NCBI GenBank assembly: GCA_027403435.1 | Contig: DAHZDR010000233.1 | Span: 1-5,754, forward strand | Reading direction: 5' to 3' | From: Deltaproteobacteria bacterium | GTDB taxonomy: Bacteria > Desulfobacterota > Binatia > Binatales > Binataceae | DNA length: 5,754 bases | Shown: piece by piece, positions 1-5,754 of the stretch | Layout: each line of letters starts with the position of its first letter | Position numbering within the stretch: the stretch's first letter is position 1 | Made by a program: the position numbers and the translations under genes | The notes under the pieces: model-generated | Told to the model about the DNA's origin: nothing | Database searches by the model: none | What the model saw: the letters and a program-made list of their open reading frames with translations, nothing else

Positions 1-3
1 CGA

Positions 4-3000
4 TCAATTCAAGAGCGTATCCGCCGGCTTTTCTCCGCGCGCTTCCAACCTTTCACAGGCCGCCAGGGCCTGCAAGACGCTGGCGATCTGAGCGAAGGTT
101 TGCGGGTAATCGCCAGTTTTGATTTGCACAATCACCAGATACGACGGCGTCAGCCGCATCGTATGCGGATTCGCGCGCGCCAGCGCGACGAGTTTTTCCG
201 TTTCCAGCGGCGCGTCGGCGTGGAGCTTGATTTCGAGCTGATCGCCCTTGATTGCCGCGCTCAACACCAGCATTTCCTGCATCACGCGGCGCAGGTTCAT
301 CGCCGCGATCAGATTTTCGATCAGCGTCGGCACGGGACCGAAGCGGTCGCGCATCTCATCGCGCAATTCGTCGAGGTCGGCGGCGGCGCTCGCGCGCGCC
401 ATGCGCCGATAGAGCGCCAGCCGTTCGTTTTCGTCGGGCACGAAGCTGTCGGGAATATAGGCGGGGATGCCGAGTTTCAGCTCGGGTTCGAAGTCGGGCT
501 GGGGCGGTTCGCCGCGCAAATCCCGAATCGCCTGCTCCATCATTTCGGTGTACAGCTCGAAGCCGACCGCGGCGATTTCGCCCGACTGTTCGCGGCCGAG
601 CAGATTGCCCGCGCCGCGATGCTCGAGGTCGCGCATCGCCAGCTTGAAGCCGCCGCCGCTTTCCGCCTCGACCAGTTCGCGCAGCGCCTCGATCCGCTTC
701 TTCGCGTCGCGCGTGATGATGTGCTCGCCGGGAATCAGCAGGTAGGCGTACGCCTTGCGTTTCGAGCGTCCGACCCGGCCGCGCAATTGATAGAGCTGGG
801 CCAGGCCGAAATGGTCGGCGCGGTTGATAATCATGGTGTTGGCGTTGGGAATATCGAGGCCCGATTCGATAATCGCGGAGCAGACCAGCAGGTTGACGTG
901 GTTCTCGATGAAATCCCGCATCACTTTTTCCAGCGCATGCTCCTTCATCTGGCCGTGGGCGATCGCCAGGCGCGCCTCGGGCACGAGGTTCTGGATATGG
1001 CGGGCCATGTACTCGATATTTTCGACCCGGTTGTGGACGAAAAAGACCTGGCCGCCGCGGTTCAGCTCGCGCAGAATCACGTCGCGAATCAGGCCGTCGT
1101 CGAAATGCGCGACGAAGGTGCGCACCACCTGGCGGGCGGGCGGCGGCGTTTGAATCACCGAAAGGTCGCGGATTCCCAGCATCGCCATATGCAGCGTCCG
1201 CGGAATCGGCGTCGCCGTCAGCGTCAGCGCCTCGACCAGCTTGCGCATCCGCTTGATCCGTTCCTTGTCGGCCACGCCAAAGCGATGCTCCTCGTCGATA
1301 ATCAGCAGGCCGAGGCGCGGAAATTCCACGTCGCTCTGGAGCAGCCGATGGGTGCCGATGACGATATCGACCAGGCCGCGGCGCACGTCCTCGATCACGC
1401 GCTTGTTTTCCTTGGGCGCGCGGAAGCGCGAGACCATCTCGACCCGCACCGGATAATCCTTGAAGCGCTTGCTGAAGTTGTTCCAATGCTGCTCGACGAG
1501 AATCGTCGTTGGCGCCAGCAGCGCGACTTGCCGCCCGTCCATCACGCACATGAACGCCGCGCGCAGCGCCACTTCGGTCTTGCCGAAGCCGGCGTCGCCG
1601 CAAATCAGCCGGTCCATCGGCTTGGGCCGCGCCATGTCGCGGATCACCTCGTCGATCGCGGCCTGCTGATCCGGCGTCTCTTCGAATTCGAAGCCCGCGG
1701 TGAATTCGTCATAAGCGGCGCCCGGATGGGGAAAGGCGTGGCCCTCGACCACTTCGCGCGCGGCGTAGATGTCCAGCAACTCGGACGCCATCGCGAGCAC
1801 CGCCTGACGGGTGCGCCGCTTGACGCGATCCCATGAGCCGCCGCCCAGCCGATCGAGCCGCGGCTCGGCGTTGTCTTGGCCGCCGAGGTAGCGCTGGACC
1901 AGGTTGATGCGTTCGACGGGCACGTACATCGTGTCGTTGCCGGCGTATTCGAGCGCAAGGAAATCGCCTTCCGTGTCGGCGACCTTGAGATGCTTGAGTC
2001 CGCGGTAGCGGCCGATGCCGTGATCGATATGGACGACCAGATCGTCGGGCCGCAGTTCCTCCAGATTCAGCAGGGCGCCTTTGCCGGCGCGCCGGACGCG
2101 GCGGCGCGCGCGCGGCTCGCCGAACAGGTCCTCTTCGGAGTACACGTAGAGGCCGTCGCGCTGGAGCACCACGCCCGCGGCGATTGCGCCCTCCATGATC
2201 ACCGGCCGGAAATCGGGCAGTTCGAGCATCGCGGCGAAACTCTGGCAATCGGCGTTGATCGCGAGATCGTAGGCTTCGAGATGGCGGCGCAGGCTGGCGG
2301 CGCGATGCGGTCCTTCGACCACCATCAGCGCCCGTCCCTGGCCGCGGCTGATTTCCGCCAGCTCCGCCGCCAGCGGTTCGAAAGAGGGCGCCGCCCGGCC
2401 GCCGTTGGCCTCGCTTGCGCCCATCCGCAGACTTGCCTGGGAACGGATTTCGATCGGTGGCGCCCAACCCTCGCGCGGCGCCGCGACCGTCACCAGCGAT
2501 CCGACTTCCACGGCGGTCAGCGCCGCCAGCGCCCGCTCGAATTCCGGGACATCCATGAACAGCGATTCCGGCGCCGGATAAAAGGCGGGCTTGAGCTGCG
2601 CCGCTTCGGCTTCGGCCGCGATGCGCGTGGCAAAGCGCTGCGCCTCGCCGAGAATCCGGCCCGGATCGACCAGCCAGGCGAGCGCGTTGGCCGGAAGATA
2701 ATCGAACACGGTTTGCAGTCCGCCGTCATGCAGCAACGGCGTGATTAATTCGACGCCGGGGAAGAGCAGCCCGTTTTCGAGCGTCTCGGTAAGTTCGGCC
2801 GCCTCCTTGCGCACCATCCCGATTTCGGCGCAGCGCAGCGCGACGCGATCGATCAATCGCGGATCGCGCAGAATCGCGGCCGGAATCTGGCGCGTGCGGA
2901 TTACCGTCGCCTCGTCGATCTCGCCGAGCGAACGCTGGCTGGCCGGATCGAACAGGCGAATCGAGGTGACAATATCGTCTTCAAGCTCGATTCGGACCGG

Positions 3001-3582
3001 GTAATGATGCAAAGGCGAGAAGATGTCGATAATCCCGCCGCGGACGCTGAAGTCGCCCGGCTCCTCGGTTTGCGGCACGCGCTGATAGCCGCTTGCCGCG
3101 AGCGTCTCGAGCAGCGCGTCGCGATCGAGCGCATCGGCCGCCGCGAGCCGCGTTATCGAGTCCTCGAAAACCTGGCGCGGCAGCGTTCGCGTCATCAGCG
3201 CCTCGACCGAGGTGACGATCAGCGGCGTCGCGCCGCGCAAGGCCGAAAATAGCGCGCCGAACTGCGCCGCCTGCACGTCCGGCGGCGGCGACAGATGGGC
3301 GAACGGGCGCGTCTCCCACGACGGCATCAGATGGACCCGGGCGCGCGCCGGCGCGAGGTCCGCGGGTTGGTCGAGGAAAAACCCGGCTTCGCCCGCCAGC
3401 GCCTCGGCCTCGCTCGCCAATGGGGTCACTGCGAGGATTGGCCGATCGAGCGTGAGCGCCGCCTCGCGCAGCATCAGGGCGTTCGCCGCGCCCTTGAGGC
3501 CCATGACCGGAAAACGCCGTTCGTTCCCGCCCGCCAGGCGGGCCTGTAACTCGCCCGCCGCTTCTCGAAGACTCCGTTCCAC
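4..3582 (-). CDS. mfd: Transcription-repair coupling factor Mfd (ATP-dependent translocase)
   Basis: Mfd binds RNA polymerase stalled at a DNA lesion, pushes it off using ATP-driven translocation on DNA, and recruits UvrA to start transcription-coupled nucleotide excision repair. It acts in the cytoplasm. The 1192-residue product is slightly longer than the E. coli protein (1148). Visible in order: the UvrB-like N-terminal module (about 1-350), including the SVRGGIIDIF stretch around R181 that matches the UvrA-contacting region; a variable middle; the CarD-like RNA polymerase interaction domain (about 507-567, LRPDDLVVHIDHGIGRY); the RecG-like SF2 motor with Walker A GDAGFGKTE (662-670), DEEH box (763-766), TATPIPRT motif III (789-796) and QLRGRVGR motif VI (932-939); and the C-terminal TRCF domain (about 1030-1150). 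No key motor residue is missing. The start is GTG: an in-frame TAG lies only 6 bases upstream (3589-3591), and the next Met (residue 27) has no Shine-Dalgarno. A GGAG lies 14 bases before the GTG, which is rather far. The stop is TGA at 4-6, so the gene is complete. Confidence 0.98.
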   Translation of the reverse strand: MERSLREAAGELQARLAGGNERRFPVMGLKGAANALMLREAALTLDRPILAVTPLASEAEALAGEAGFFLDQPADLAPARARVHLMPSWETRPFAHLSPPPDVQAAQFGALFSALRGATPLIVTSVEALMTRTLPRQVFEDSITRLAAADALDRDALLETLAASGYQRVPQTEEPGDFSVRGGIIDIFSPLHHYPVRIELEDDIVTSIRLFDPASQRSLGEIDEATVIRTRQIPAAILRDPRLIDRVALRCAEIGMVRKEAAELTETLENGLLFPGVELITPLLHDGGLQTVFDYLPANALAWLVDPGRILGEAQRFATRIAAEAEAAQLKPAFYPAPESLFMDVPEFERALAALTAVEVGSLVTVAAPREGWAPPIEIRSQASLRMGASEANGGRAAPSFEPLAAELAEISRGQGRALMVVEGPHRAASLRRHLEAYDLAINADCQSFAAMLELPDFRPVIMEGAIAAGVVLQRDGLYVYSEEDLFGEPRARRRVRRAGKGALLNLEELRPDDLVVHIDHGIGRYRGLKHLKVADTEGDFLALEYAGNDTMYVPVERINLVQRYLGGQDNAEPRLDRLGGGSWDRVKRRTRQAVLAMASELLDIYAAREVVEGHAFPHPGAAYDEFTAGFEFEETPDQQAAIDEVIRDMARPKPMDRLICGDAGFGKTEVALRAAFMCVMDGRQVALLAPTTILVEQHWNNFSKRFKDYPVRVEMVSRFRAPKENKRVIEDVRRGLVDIVIGTHRLLQSDVEFPRLGLLIIDEEHRFGVADKERIKRMRKLVEALTLTATPIPRTLHMAMLGIRDLSVIQTPPPARQVVRTFVAHFDDGLIRDVILRELNRGGQVFFVHNRVENIEYMARHIQNLVPEARLAIAHGQMKEHALEKVMRDFIENHVNLLVCSAIIESGLDIPNANTMIINRADHFGLAQLYQLRGRVGRSKRKAYAYLLIPGEHIITRDAKKRIEALRELVEAESGGGFKLAMRDLEHRGAGNLLGREQSGEIAAVGFELYTEMMEQAIRDLRGEPPQPDFEPELKLGIPAYIPDSFVPDENERLALYRRMARASAAADLDELRDEMRDRFGPVPTLIENLIAAMNLRRVMQEMLVLSAAIKGDQLEIKLHADAPLETEKLVALARANPHTMRLTPSYLVIVQIKTGDYPQTFAQIASVLQALAACERLEARGEKPADTLLN

Positions 3583-3590
3583 TGTTCGCT

Positions 3591-3624
3591 AAACCGCTCC
3601 GCGTTTGCCGCCAAACCGCTCCGC
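3591..3624. repeat. Two direct copies of AAACCGCTCCGC in the mfd leader
   Basis: The 12-mer AAACCGCTCCGC occurs at 3591-3602 and again at 3613-3624, a 22-bp period, directly upstream of the mfd GTG. Read on the mfd strand, each copy is GCGGAGCGGTTT and so contains a purine-rich GGAG that could act as a ribosome-binding core. The nearer copy places GGAG 14 bases from the start codon. GTTT/AAAC ends around each copy give short dyads. The copies could be part of a dispersed intergenic (REP-like) repeat or a local duplication of a ribosome-binding region. The sequence alone does not decide. Confidence 0.7.
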
Positions 3625-3632
3625 TTTCGCGT

Positions 3633-3674
3633 TTAAGACGCACCAATCCGTTCCCGCGCTACGCGGAACGGCAT
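3633..3674 (-). other. Possible 13-codon leader ORF upstream of mfd
   Basis: On the mfd strand an ATG at 3674-3672 opens a 13-codon frame, MPFRVARERIGAS, ending in TAA at 3635-3633. It lies 7 bases downstream of the perfect TATAAT box, so the predicted transcription start falls on or just before the ATG and the frame would be leaderless or nearly so. There is no Shine-Dalgarno. The hairpin at 3648-3671 lies wholly inside this frame. It may be a real leader peptide, or just a chance frame in a repeat-like segment. Chance frames of this length are common. Confidence 0.2.
3648..3671. repeat. Short inverted repeat / leader hairpin
   Basis: The arms CCGTTCC (3648-3654) and GGAACGG (3665-3671) pair over 7 bp. 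Three more G-C pairs are possible inside, with one bulged base, leaving a loop of 3-5 bases. In the mfd transcript this would form close to the 5' end. Neither strand has a run of T after it, so it is not a typical intrinsic terminator. It could stabilise the 5' end, modulate translation, or be the core of a dispersed palindromic repeat. Confidence 0.6.
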
Positions 3675-3681
3675 CTTTCGG

Positions 3682-3710
3682 ATTATAACAGACGGCGGTT
3701 CCCGTCCGAA
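3682..3710 (-). promoter_or_regulatory. Sigma70-type extended -10 promoter for mfd
   Basis: On the minus strand the sequence reads TGTTATAAT (3690-3682), a perfect TATAAT hexamer (3687-3682) preceded by the TGn extension. At a 17-bp spacing upstream lies TTCGGA (3710-3705), which matches TTGACA at only 3 of 6 positions. A weak -35 is normal for extended -10 promoters. It is the only AT-rich hexamer of this quality in the intergenic region and points toward mfd. The expected transcription start is at about 3674-3677, giving a leader of roughly 92-95 bases. Function is inferred from sequence only. Confidence 0.6.
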
Positions 3711-3729
3711 CGGTCCGGCCGCCGCCTGT
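3688..3729. repeat. 11-bp inverted repeat spanning the mfd promoter
   Basis: ACAGACGGCGG (3688-3698) and CCGCCGCCTGT (3719-3729) are complementary at 10 of 11 positions. On minus-strand RNA the odd pair is a G-U wobble, so the full 11-bp stem can form. The 20-base spacer holds a smaller CCGT/ACGG dyad and the -35 region, and one arm abuts and overlaps the TGn of the -10. It begins 18 bases past the stop of the PDZ gene, so it could be a weak terminator for that transcript (the stem is followed by TATAATCC, not a U-run). It could instead be an operator-like dyad controlling mfd. Confidence 0.5.
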
Positions 3730-3747
3730 CGCGAACCCGCCGGGCGG

Positions 3748-4500
3748 CTAACGGTTCGCCGGTTCGGCGGGCGCGCCGGAGGATTGCGCGCCATTCGCCG
3801 CGGTGGCCATCGCGTCCGCCGCGGCGCCCAGTTTGAGCGGCAGCGTGAGTGTCCGCAACGATCGGTCGGGCATCGTGCGCATCACCGTCAAATAGATCGT
3901 CTCGCCCGGCTTCAGAGTGGCGAGCGCGGTTTGCAGGTCGAGGTTGTCGTTGACCCGCCGGCCGTCGATCGCGACGATCAAATCCCCGCCGCGGCCGAGC
4001 GATCCGGCGCGCTTCAGCAGCGGCATCATCACGATATCGAGCGGCGGCAGCAGGGCGCTCGCGGTTGCGCCGGATTCGCCGAGCGAGGTCATTTTGGTGC
4101 GGCCGTGCAAGCCCGCGCGGGCGGCGGGACCACCGGGATCGACGCTGACAATTTCCAGACCGGCGACGATTTGGCCGGGCTGGTCCCTCGCATAAATCGC
4201 CTGCACCGTCATGCCAAGATAAGGCCGGTTTGGGTTCGCGGACACGGCGCCGGCGGCGGAGTCGTTCGCGTTATCGGCGGGCGCCGTGGCGGCGTTCGCG
4301 TCGTCCGGCTGGCTGTCCGCTGGCGGCGCGGCGGGCGCCGTGTCCGGCTCCGCGTCCACCGGCGGGGCTATCCGCGGCGCGATTTCGAGCGTCTGATCGG
4401 ACGAATCGTTGCCGCTTTGAGCGTGCACGGCCGGTGCGCCGGAGAGCGCAATCAACGCCGCCGCCGCGCACGCCGCGATCGCTTTTGGCGTCCATGCCAC
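3748..4500 (-). CDS. Secreted single-PDZ-domain protein, no protease domain
   Basis: A 250-residue exported protein that probably binds protein C-termini or partners through one PDZ domain in the periplasm or envelope; the partner is unknown. A Sec signal peptide is clear: Lys6, a hydrophobic Ala/Leu/Ile core (7-22) and an AVHA cleavage site after residue 27. Residues 28-90 are a low-complexity Ala/Pro/Asp/Asn linker. The PDZ domain follows: RPYLGMTVQ (92-100), GLEIVSVDPGGPAARAGL (114-131), then GGDLIVAIDGRRV (171-183) and the closing strand ETIYLTVMR (200-208). This style resembles the PDZ domains of DegP/HtrA serine proteases, but there is no catalytic domain before it. About 39 residues (132-170), including a hydrophobic stretch, lie between the two PDZ halves. 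The start is GTG, chosen because it gives a compact signal peptide; there is no good Shine-Dalgarno. The stop is TAG at 3750-3748. It is collinear with mfd, with a 165-bp gap. The specific role is not recognised. Confidence 0.85.
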   Translation of the reverse strand: MAWTPKAIAACAAAALIALSGAPAVHAQSGNDSSDQTLEIAPRIAPPVDAEPDTAPAAPPADSQPDDANAATAPADNANDSAAGAVSANPNRPYLGMTVQAIYARDQPGQIVAGLEIVSVDPGGPAARAGLHGRTKMTSLGESGATASALLPPLDIVMMPLLKRAGSLGRGGDLIVAIDGRRVNDNLDLQTALATLKPGETIYLTVMRTMPDRSLRTLTLPLKLGAAADAMATAANGAQSSGAPAEPANR

Positions 4501-4592
4501 GATCGTGATTCTAATGCGTCCGCTGGCGCTGGGAAATGCCGGACGATCCGCCGCAACGCGCGCTTGATGGCGTCGGCGCGGTCATGCGACAT
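4452..4592 (-). other. Possible 46-codon ORF overlapping the PDZ gene start
   Basis: An ATG at 4592-4590 opens a 46-codon frame that begins MSHDRADAIKRALRRIVRHF and ends in TGA at 4454-4452, 49 bases inside the PDZ gene in a different frame. It is preceded by GGGGAGG (4609-4603), the strongest Shine-Dalgarno-like sequence seen upstream of any start in this window, about 10 bases from the ATG. The first 20 or so codons have the G/C third-position bias of real genes here and would form a basic amphipathic helix. The last third is a run of Arg codons that simply shadows the signal peptide region. It could be a leader peptide coupling translation into the PDZ gene, whose own GTG lacks a ribosome-binding site, or a chance frame. 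Confidence 0.25.
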
Positions 4593-4624
4593 TGGGCGAA
4601 ATCCTCCCCGGCGGGCATACGGCG
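4501..4624. other. Divergent intergenic region between PDZ gene and dehydrogenase
   Basis: The starts of two diverging genes lie 124 bases apart. Toward the dehydrogenase, TTGATG (4564-4569) and GACATT (4588-4593) form a poor -35/-10 pair with 18-bp spacing, too weak to call. No convincing promoter was seen toward the PDZ gene in this gap; it may lie inside the dehydrogenase start. Apart from the possible short minus-strand ORF and its GGGGAGG, no operator-like dyad or terminator was seen. Confidence 0.6.
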
Positions 4625-5635
4625 ATGAAAATTCTCTCCACTGTCGGACTTACGCCAGCGCAACGGCAATTGATTGAAAGCGCGGCCGGCGGCGCGGAAA
4701 TCGTCGATCGGCAATGCCGCTCGGCGGAGGAGATGCTCGCGGCGGCGCCCGGCGGATGCGAAATTCTGCTGGGCTTGCGGATTCCGGACGAATTCGTGCG
4801 CAAGACTCCGGGCCTCAAGTGGATTCAGTTGCTCAGCGCCGGCGCCGATCATGCGCTGAAAGGCGCGCTGGCCGAGGCCGCCGGAATCGCGCTGACCACC
4901 TCGAGCGGAATTCACGCAACGCCAATCGCCGAGTACACGATCGCGTCGATGCTCGCGTATGCGCACGGATTCCATCGCACGCTGCGCGCGCAATTGCGCG
5001 GCGAGTGGCAGCGCAACGCCGGCTTCATGGACACCGTCGATGCGCTGCGCGGCAAAACCCTGGGCGTGGTCGGCTACGGCTCGATCGGCCGCGAAACCGC
5101 CCGGATTGGCGCCGCGCTCGGCATGGAGGTGCTCGCGCTCAAGCGCAATCCGGCGGACCATCTTGACGCGGGCTGGAATCCGCCGGGAGTCGGCGATCCC
5201 GAAGGCCGGATTCCGCGCCGCTGGCATGGTCCGGGCGAATGCGCCGCGATGCTTGCCGAGAGCGACTTCGTCACGGTGACGCTGCCCGGCGCTCCGCATA
5301 CCCGCGGCTTTATCGGCGCCCGCGAAATCGCCGCGATGCGCCCGCATGCGTATCTCGTCAATATCGGGCGCGGTTCCGTGATCGATCAGGCGGCGCTGAT
5401 CCGCGCGCTGGCGGAAAACCGGATTGGCGGCGCCGGCCTCGACGTTTTCGAGCGTGAGCCGCTGGAAGCGGACAGTCCGCTCTGGGCGATGGAAAACGTA
5501 ATCCTGACGCCGCATATGTCGGGCGCGTTCAAGGACTACAATACCGCCGTCTGCCGCTTGTTTGCCGATAATCTGCGGCGCTATGGCGCCGGCCAGCCGC
5601 TGCTGAACCTGGTCGATCGCGCGACCGGCTATTGA
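4625..5635 (+). CDS. D-2-hydroxyacid dehydrogenase, NAD(P)-dependent
   Basis: This cytoplasmic oxidoreductase interconverts a 2-oxoacid and its D-2-hydroxyacid with NAD(P)H; the exact substrate cannot be read from sequence. The 336 residues match the usual family length. The N-terminal and extreme C-terminal parts form the substrate-binding domain. The Rossmann domain carries GYGSIG (150-155). The family's catalytic residues are all present: R249 in NIGRGSVID, E278 in DVFEREPL (with D273), and H297 in ILTPHMSG. The residues after the second strand are LKRN (K173, R174) rather than an acidic residue, which hints at NADPH preference. An inserted loop (about 176-203, NPPGVGDPEG) and the ending LLNLVDRATGY are typical of one subgroup of uncharacterised dehydrogenases as I recall them. 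ATG at 4625 is preferred over TTG at 4592 because the family fold begins at MKILST and the 11 extra residues look non-coding. The ribosome-binding site is weak (GGCGGG). It is divergent from the PDZ gene and convergent with the crotonase gene. Confidence 0.93.
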   Translation: MKILSTVGLTPAQRQLIESAAGGAEIVDRQCRSAEEMLAAAPGGCEILLGLRIPDEFVRKTPGLKWIQLLSAGADHALKGALAEAAGIALTTSSGIHATPIAEYTIASMLAYAHGFHRTLRAQLRGEWQRNAGFMDTVDALRGKTLGVVGYGSIGRETARIGAALGMEVLALKRNPADHLDAGWNPPGVGDPEGRIPRRWHGPGECAAMLAESDFVTVTLPGAPHTRGFIGAREIAAMRPHAYLVNIGRGSVIDQAALIRALAENRIGGAGLDVFEREPLEADSPLWAMENVILTPHMSGAFKDYNTAVCRLFADNLRRYGAGQPLLNLVDRATGY

Positions 5636-5647
5636 GCCGCGCGGGCC

Positions 5648-5754
5648 TCAGCGGCCGGTGAATTTCGGCGCGCGCTTGGCCAGAAACGCGGCGATACCCT
5701 CGCGCGCGTCGGCGGTGCGGGCGCAGTCGGCGATAAATTCGGTTTCCAGCTCCA
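5648..5754 (-). CDS. Enoyl-CoA hydratase/isomerase family protein, C-terminal fragment
   Basis: Only the last 34 codons are inside the window; the gene continues past the right edge. The visible end reads ELETEFIADCARTADAREGI followed by AAFLAKRAPKFTGR and TGA (5650-5648). The EGI-AAF-KR-P-FTGR ending is the classic C-terminus of crotonase-superfamily enzymes (enoyl-CoA hydratases and isomerases), which act on acyl-CoA thioesters, most often in fatty-acid or related beta-oxidation. The catalytic residues and oxyanion-hole motif lie outside the window, so the reaction cannot be specified. The stop faces that of the dehydrogenase, with only 12 bases between them, and no clear intrinsic terminator is seen in that gap. 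Confidence 0.85.
   Translation of the reverse strand, partial: ELETEFIADCARTADAREGIAAFLAKRAPKFTGR

Noticed and set aside
100..1836. A 578-codon open frame on the plus strand opposite mfd
   Set aside because: It is antisense to conserved Mfd motor motifs. Its translation is His/Arg/Gln-rich with no recognisable domain, the usual artefact of high-G+C coding DNA. Several other long antisense frames across mfd were dismissed for the same reason.
3648..3671. The leader palindrome as an intrinsic terminator
   Set aside because: No U-rich tract follows on either strand, and it sits downstream of the mfd promoter.
4564..4593. TTGATG / GACATT as a promoter for the dehydrogenase
   Set aside because: The -10 matches at only 3 of 6 positions, with 18-bp spacing. 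A match this weak is expected by chance.
4592..4624. TTG start at 4592 that would add 11 residues to the dehydrogenase
   Set aside because: The extension MGEILPGGHTA precedes the normal family N-terminus (MKILST), has no ribosome-binding site upstream, and ATG at 4625 fits the expected length.
3784..4677. A 297-codon plus-strand frame opposite the PDZ gene
   Set aside because: It is Arg/Gly-rich with no domain and runs through the start of the dehydrogenase. The opposite strand has a clear signal peptide and PDZ domain.
4511..5515. A 334-codon minus-strand frame opposite the dehydrogenase
   Set aside because: The plus strand carries all dehydrogenase catalytic residues; this frame's composition is typical of an antisense shadow.
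5636..5656. Possible bidirectional terminator between the dehydrogenase and crotonase genes
   Set aside because: Only short dyads exist (GCCGC/GCGGC with a 10-base loop; GGCC/GGCC with a 5-base loop), and there is no T-run on either side.

Overview
This GC-rich window (roughly 60-65% G+C by eye, with strong G/C preference at third codon positions) comes from a bacterial chromosome. It holds one complete housekeeping DNA-repair gene, two further complete genes and the tail of a fourth. The Mfd sequence, with its 'IIESGLDIPNANTMIINRADHFGLAQLYQLRGR'-type motif region (about residues 904-936), and an exported PDZ protein with a Sec signal peptide suggest a Gram-negative bacterium. The deltaproteobacterial/Desulfobacterota/Binatota/Myxococcota side of the tree fits best from memory, but this is a low-confidence inference and no rRNA or other taxonomic marker is present.

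Layout. Positions 4-3582 (minus strand) encode a full-length transcription-repair coupling factor, Mfd. Positions 3583-3747 form a structured intergenic region. It contains a perfect extended -10 promoter box (TGTTATAAT, minus strand), an 11-bp inverted repeat around the promoter, a short hairpin in the predicted mfd leader, a near-leaderless 13-codon mini-ORF that contains the hairpin, and two copies of a 12-bp direct repeat just upstream of the mfd start. Positions 3748-4500 (minus strand) encode a secreted single-PDZ protein with an Ala/Pro/Asp-rich linker and no protease domain. Positions 4501-4624 are a divergent intergenic region that also carries the start of a 46-codon minus-strand ORF with a good Shine-Dalgarno. 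Positions 4625-5635 (plus strand) encode a D-2-hydroxyacid dehydrogenase. Twelve bases further on, converging with it, is the C-terminal end of an enoyl-CoA hydratase/isomerase (crotonase) family gene on the minus strand, cut by the window edge.

How the genes relate. The PDZ gene and mfd are collinear, but a 165-bp gap with its own promoter argues that mfd is mainly transcribed on its own. The dehydrogenase is divergent from the PDZ gene and convergent with the crotonase gene, so it is probably monocistronic. No mobile element, CRISPR array, tRNA, rRNA or defence-type cassette was seen. The genes belong to known families. The parts that merit a second look are the two non-coding gaps, especially the mfd promoter/leader, and the PDZ protein with its unusual insertion. 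I did not find convincing evidence of a new biological system.
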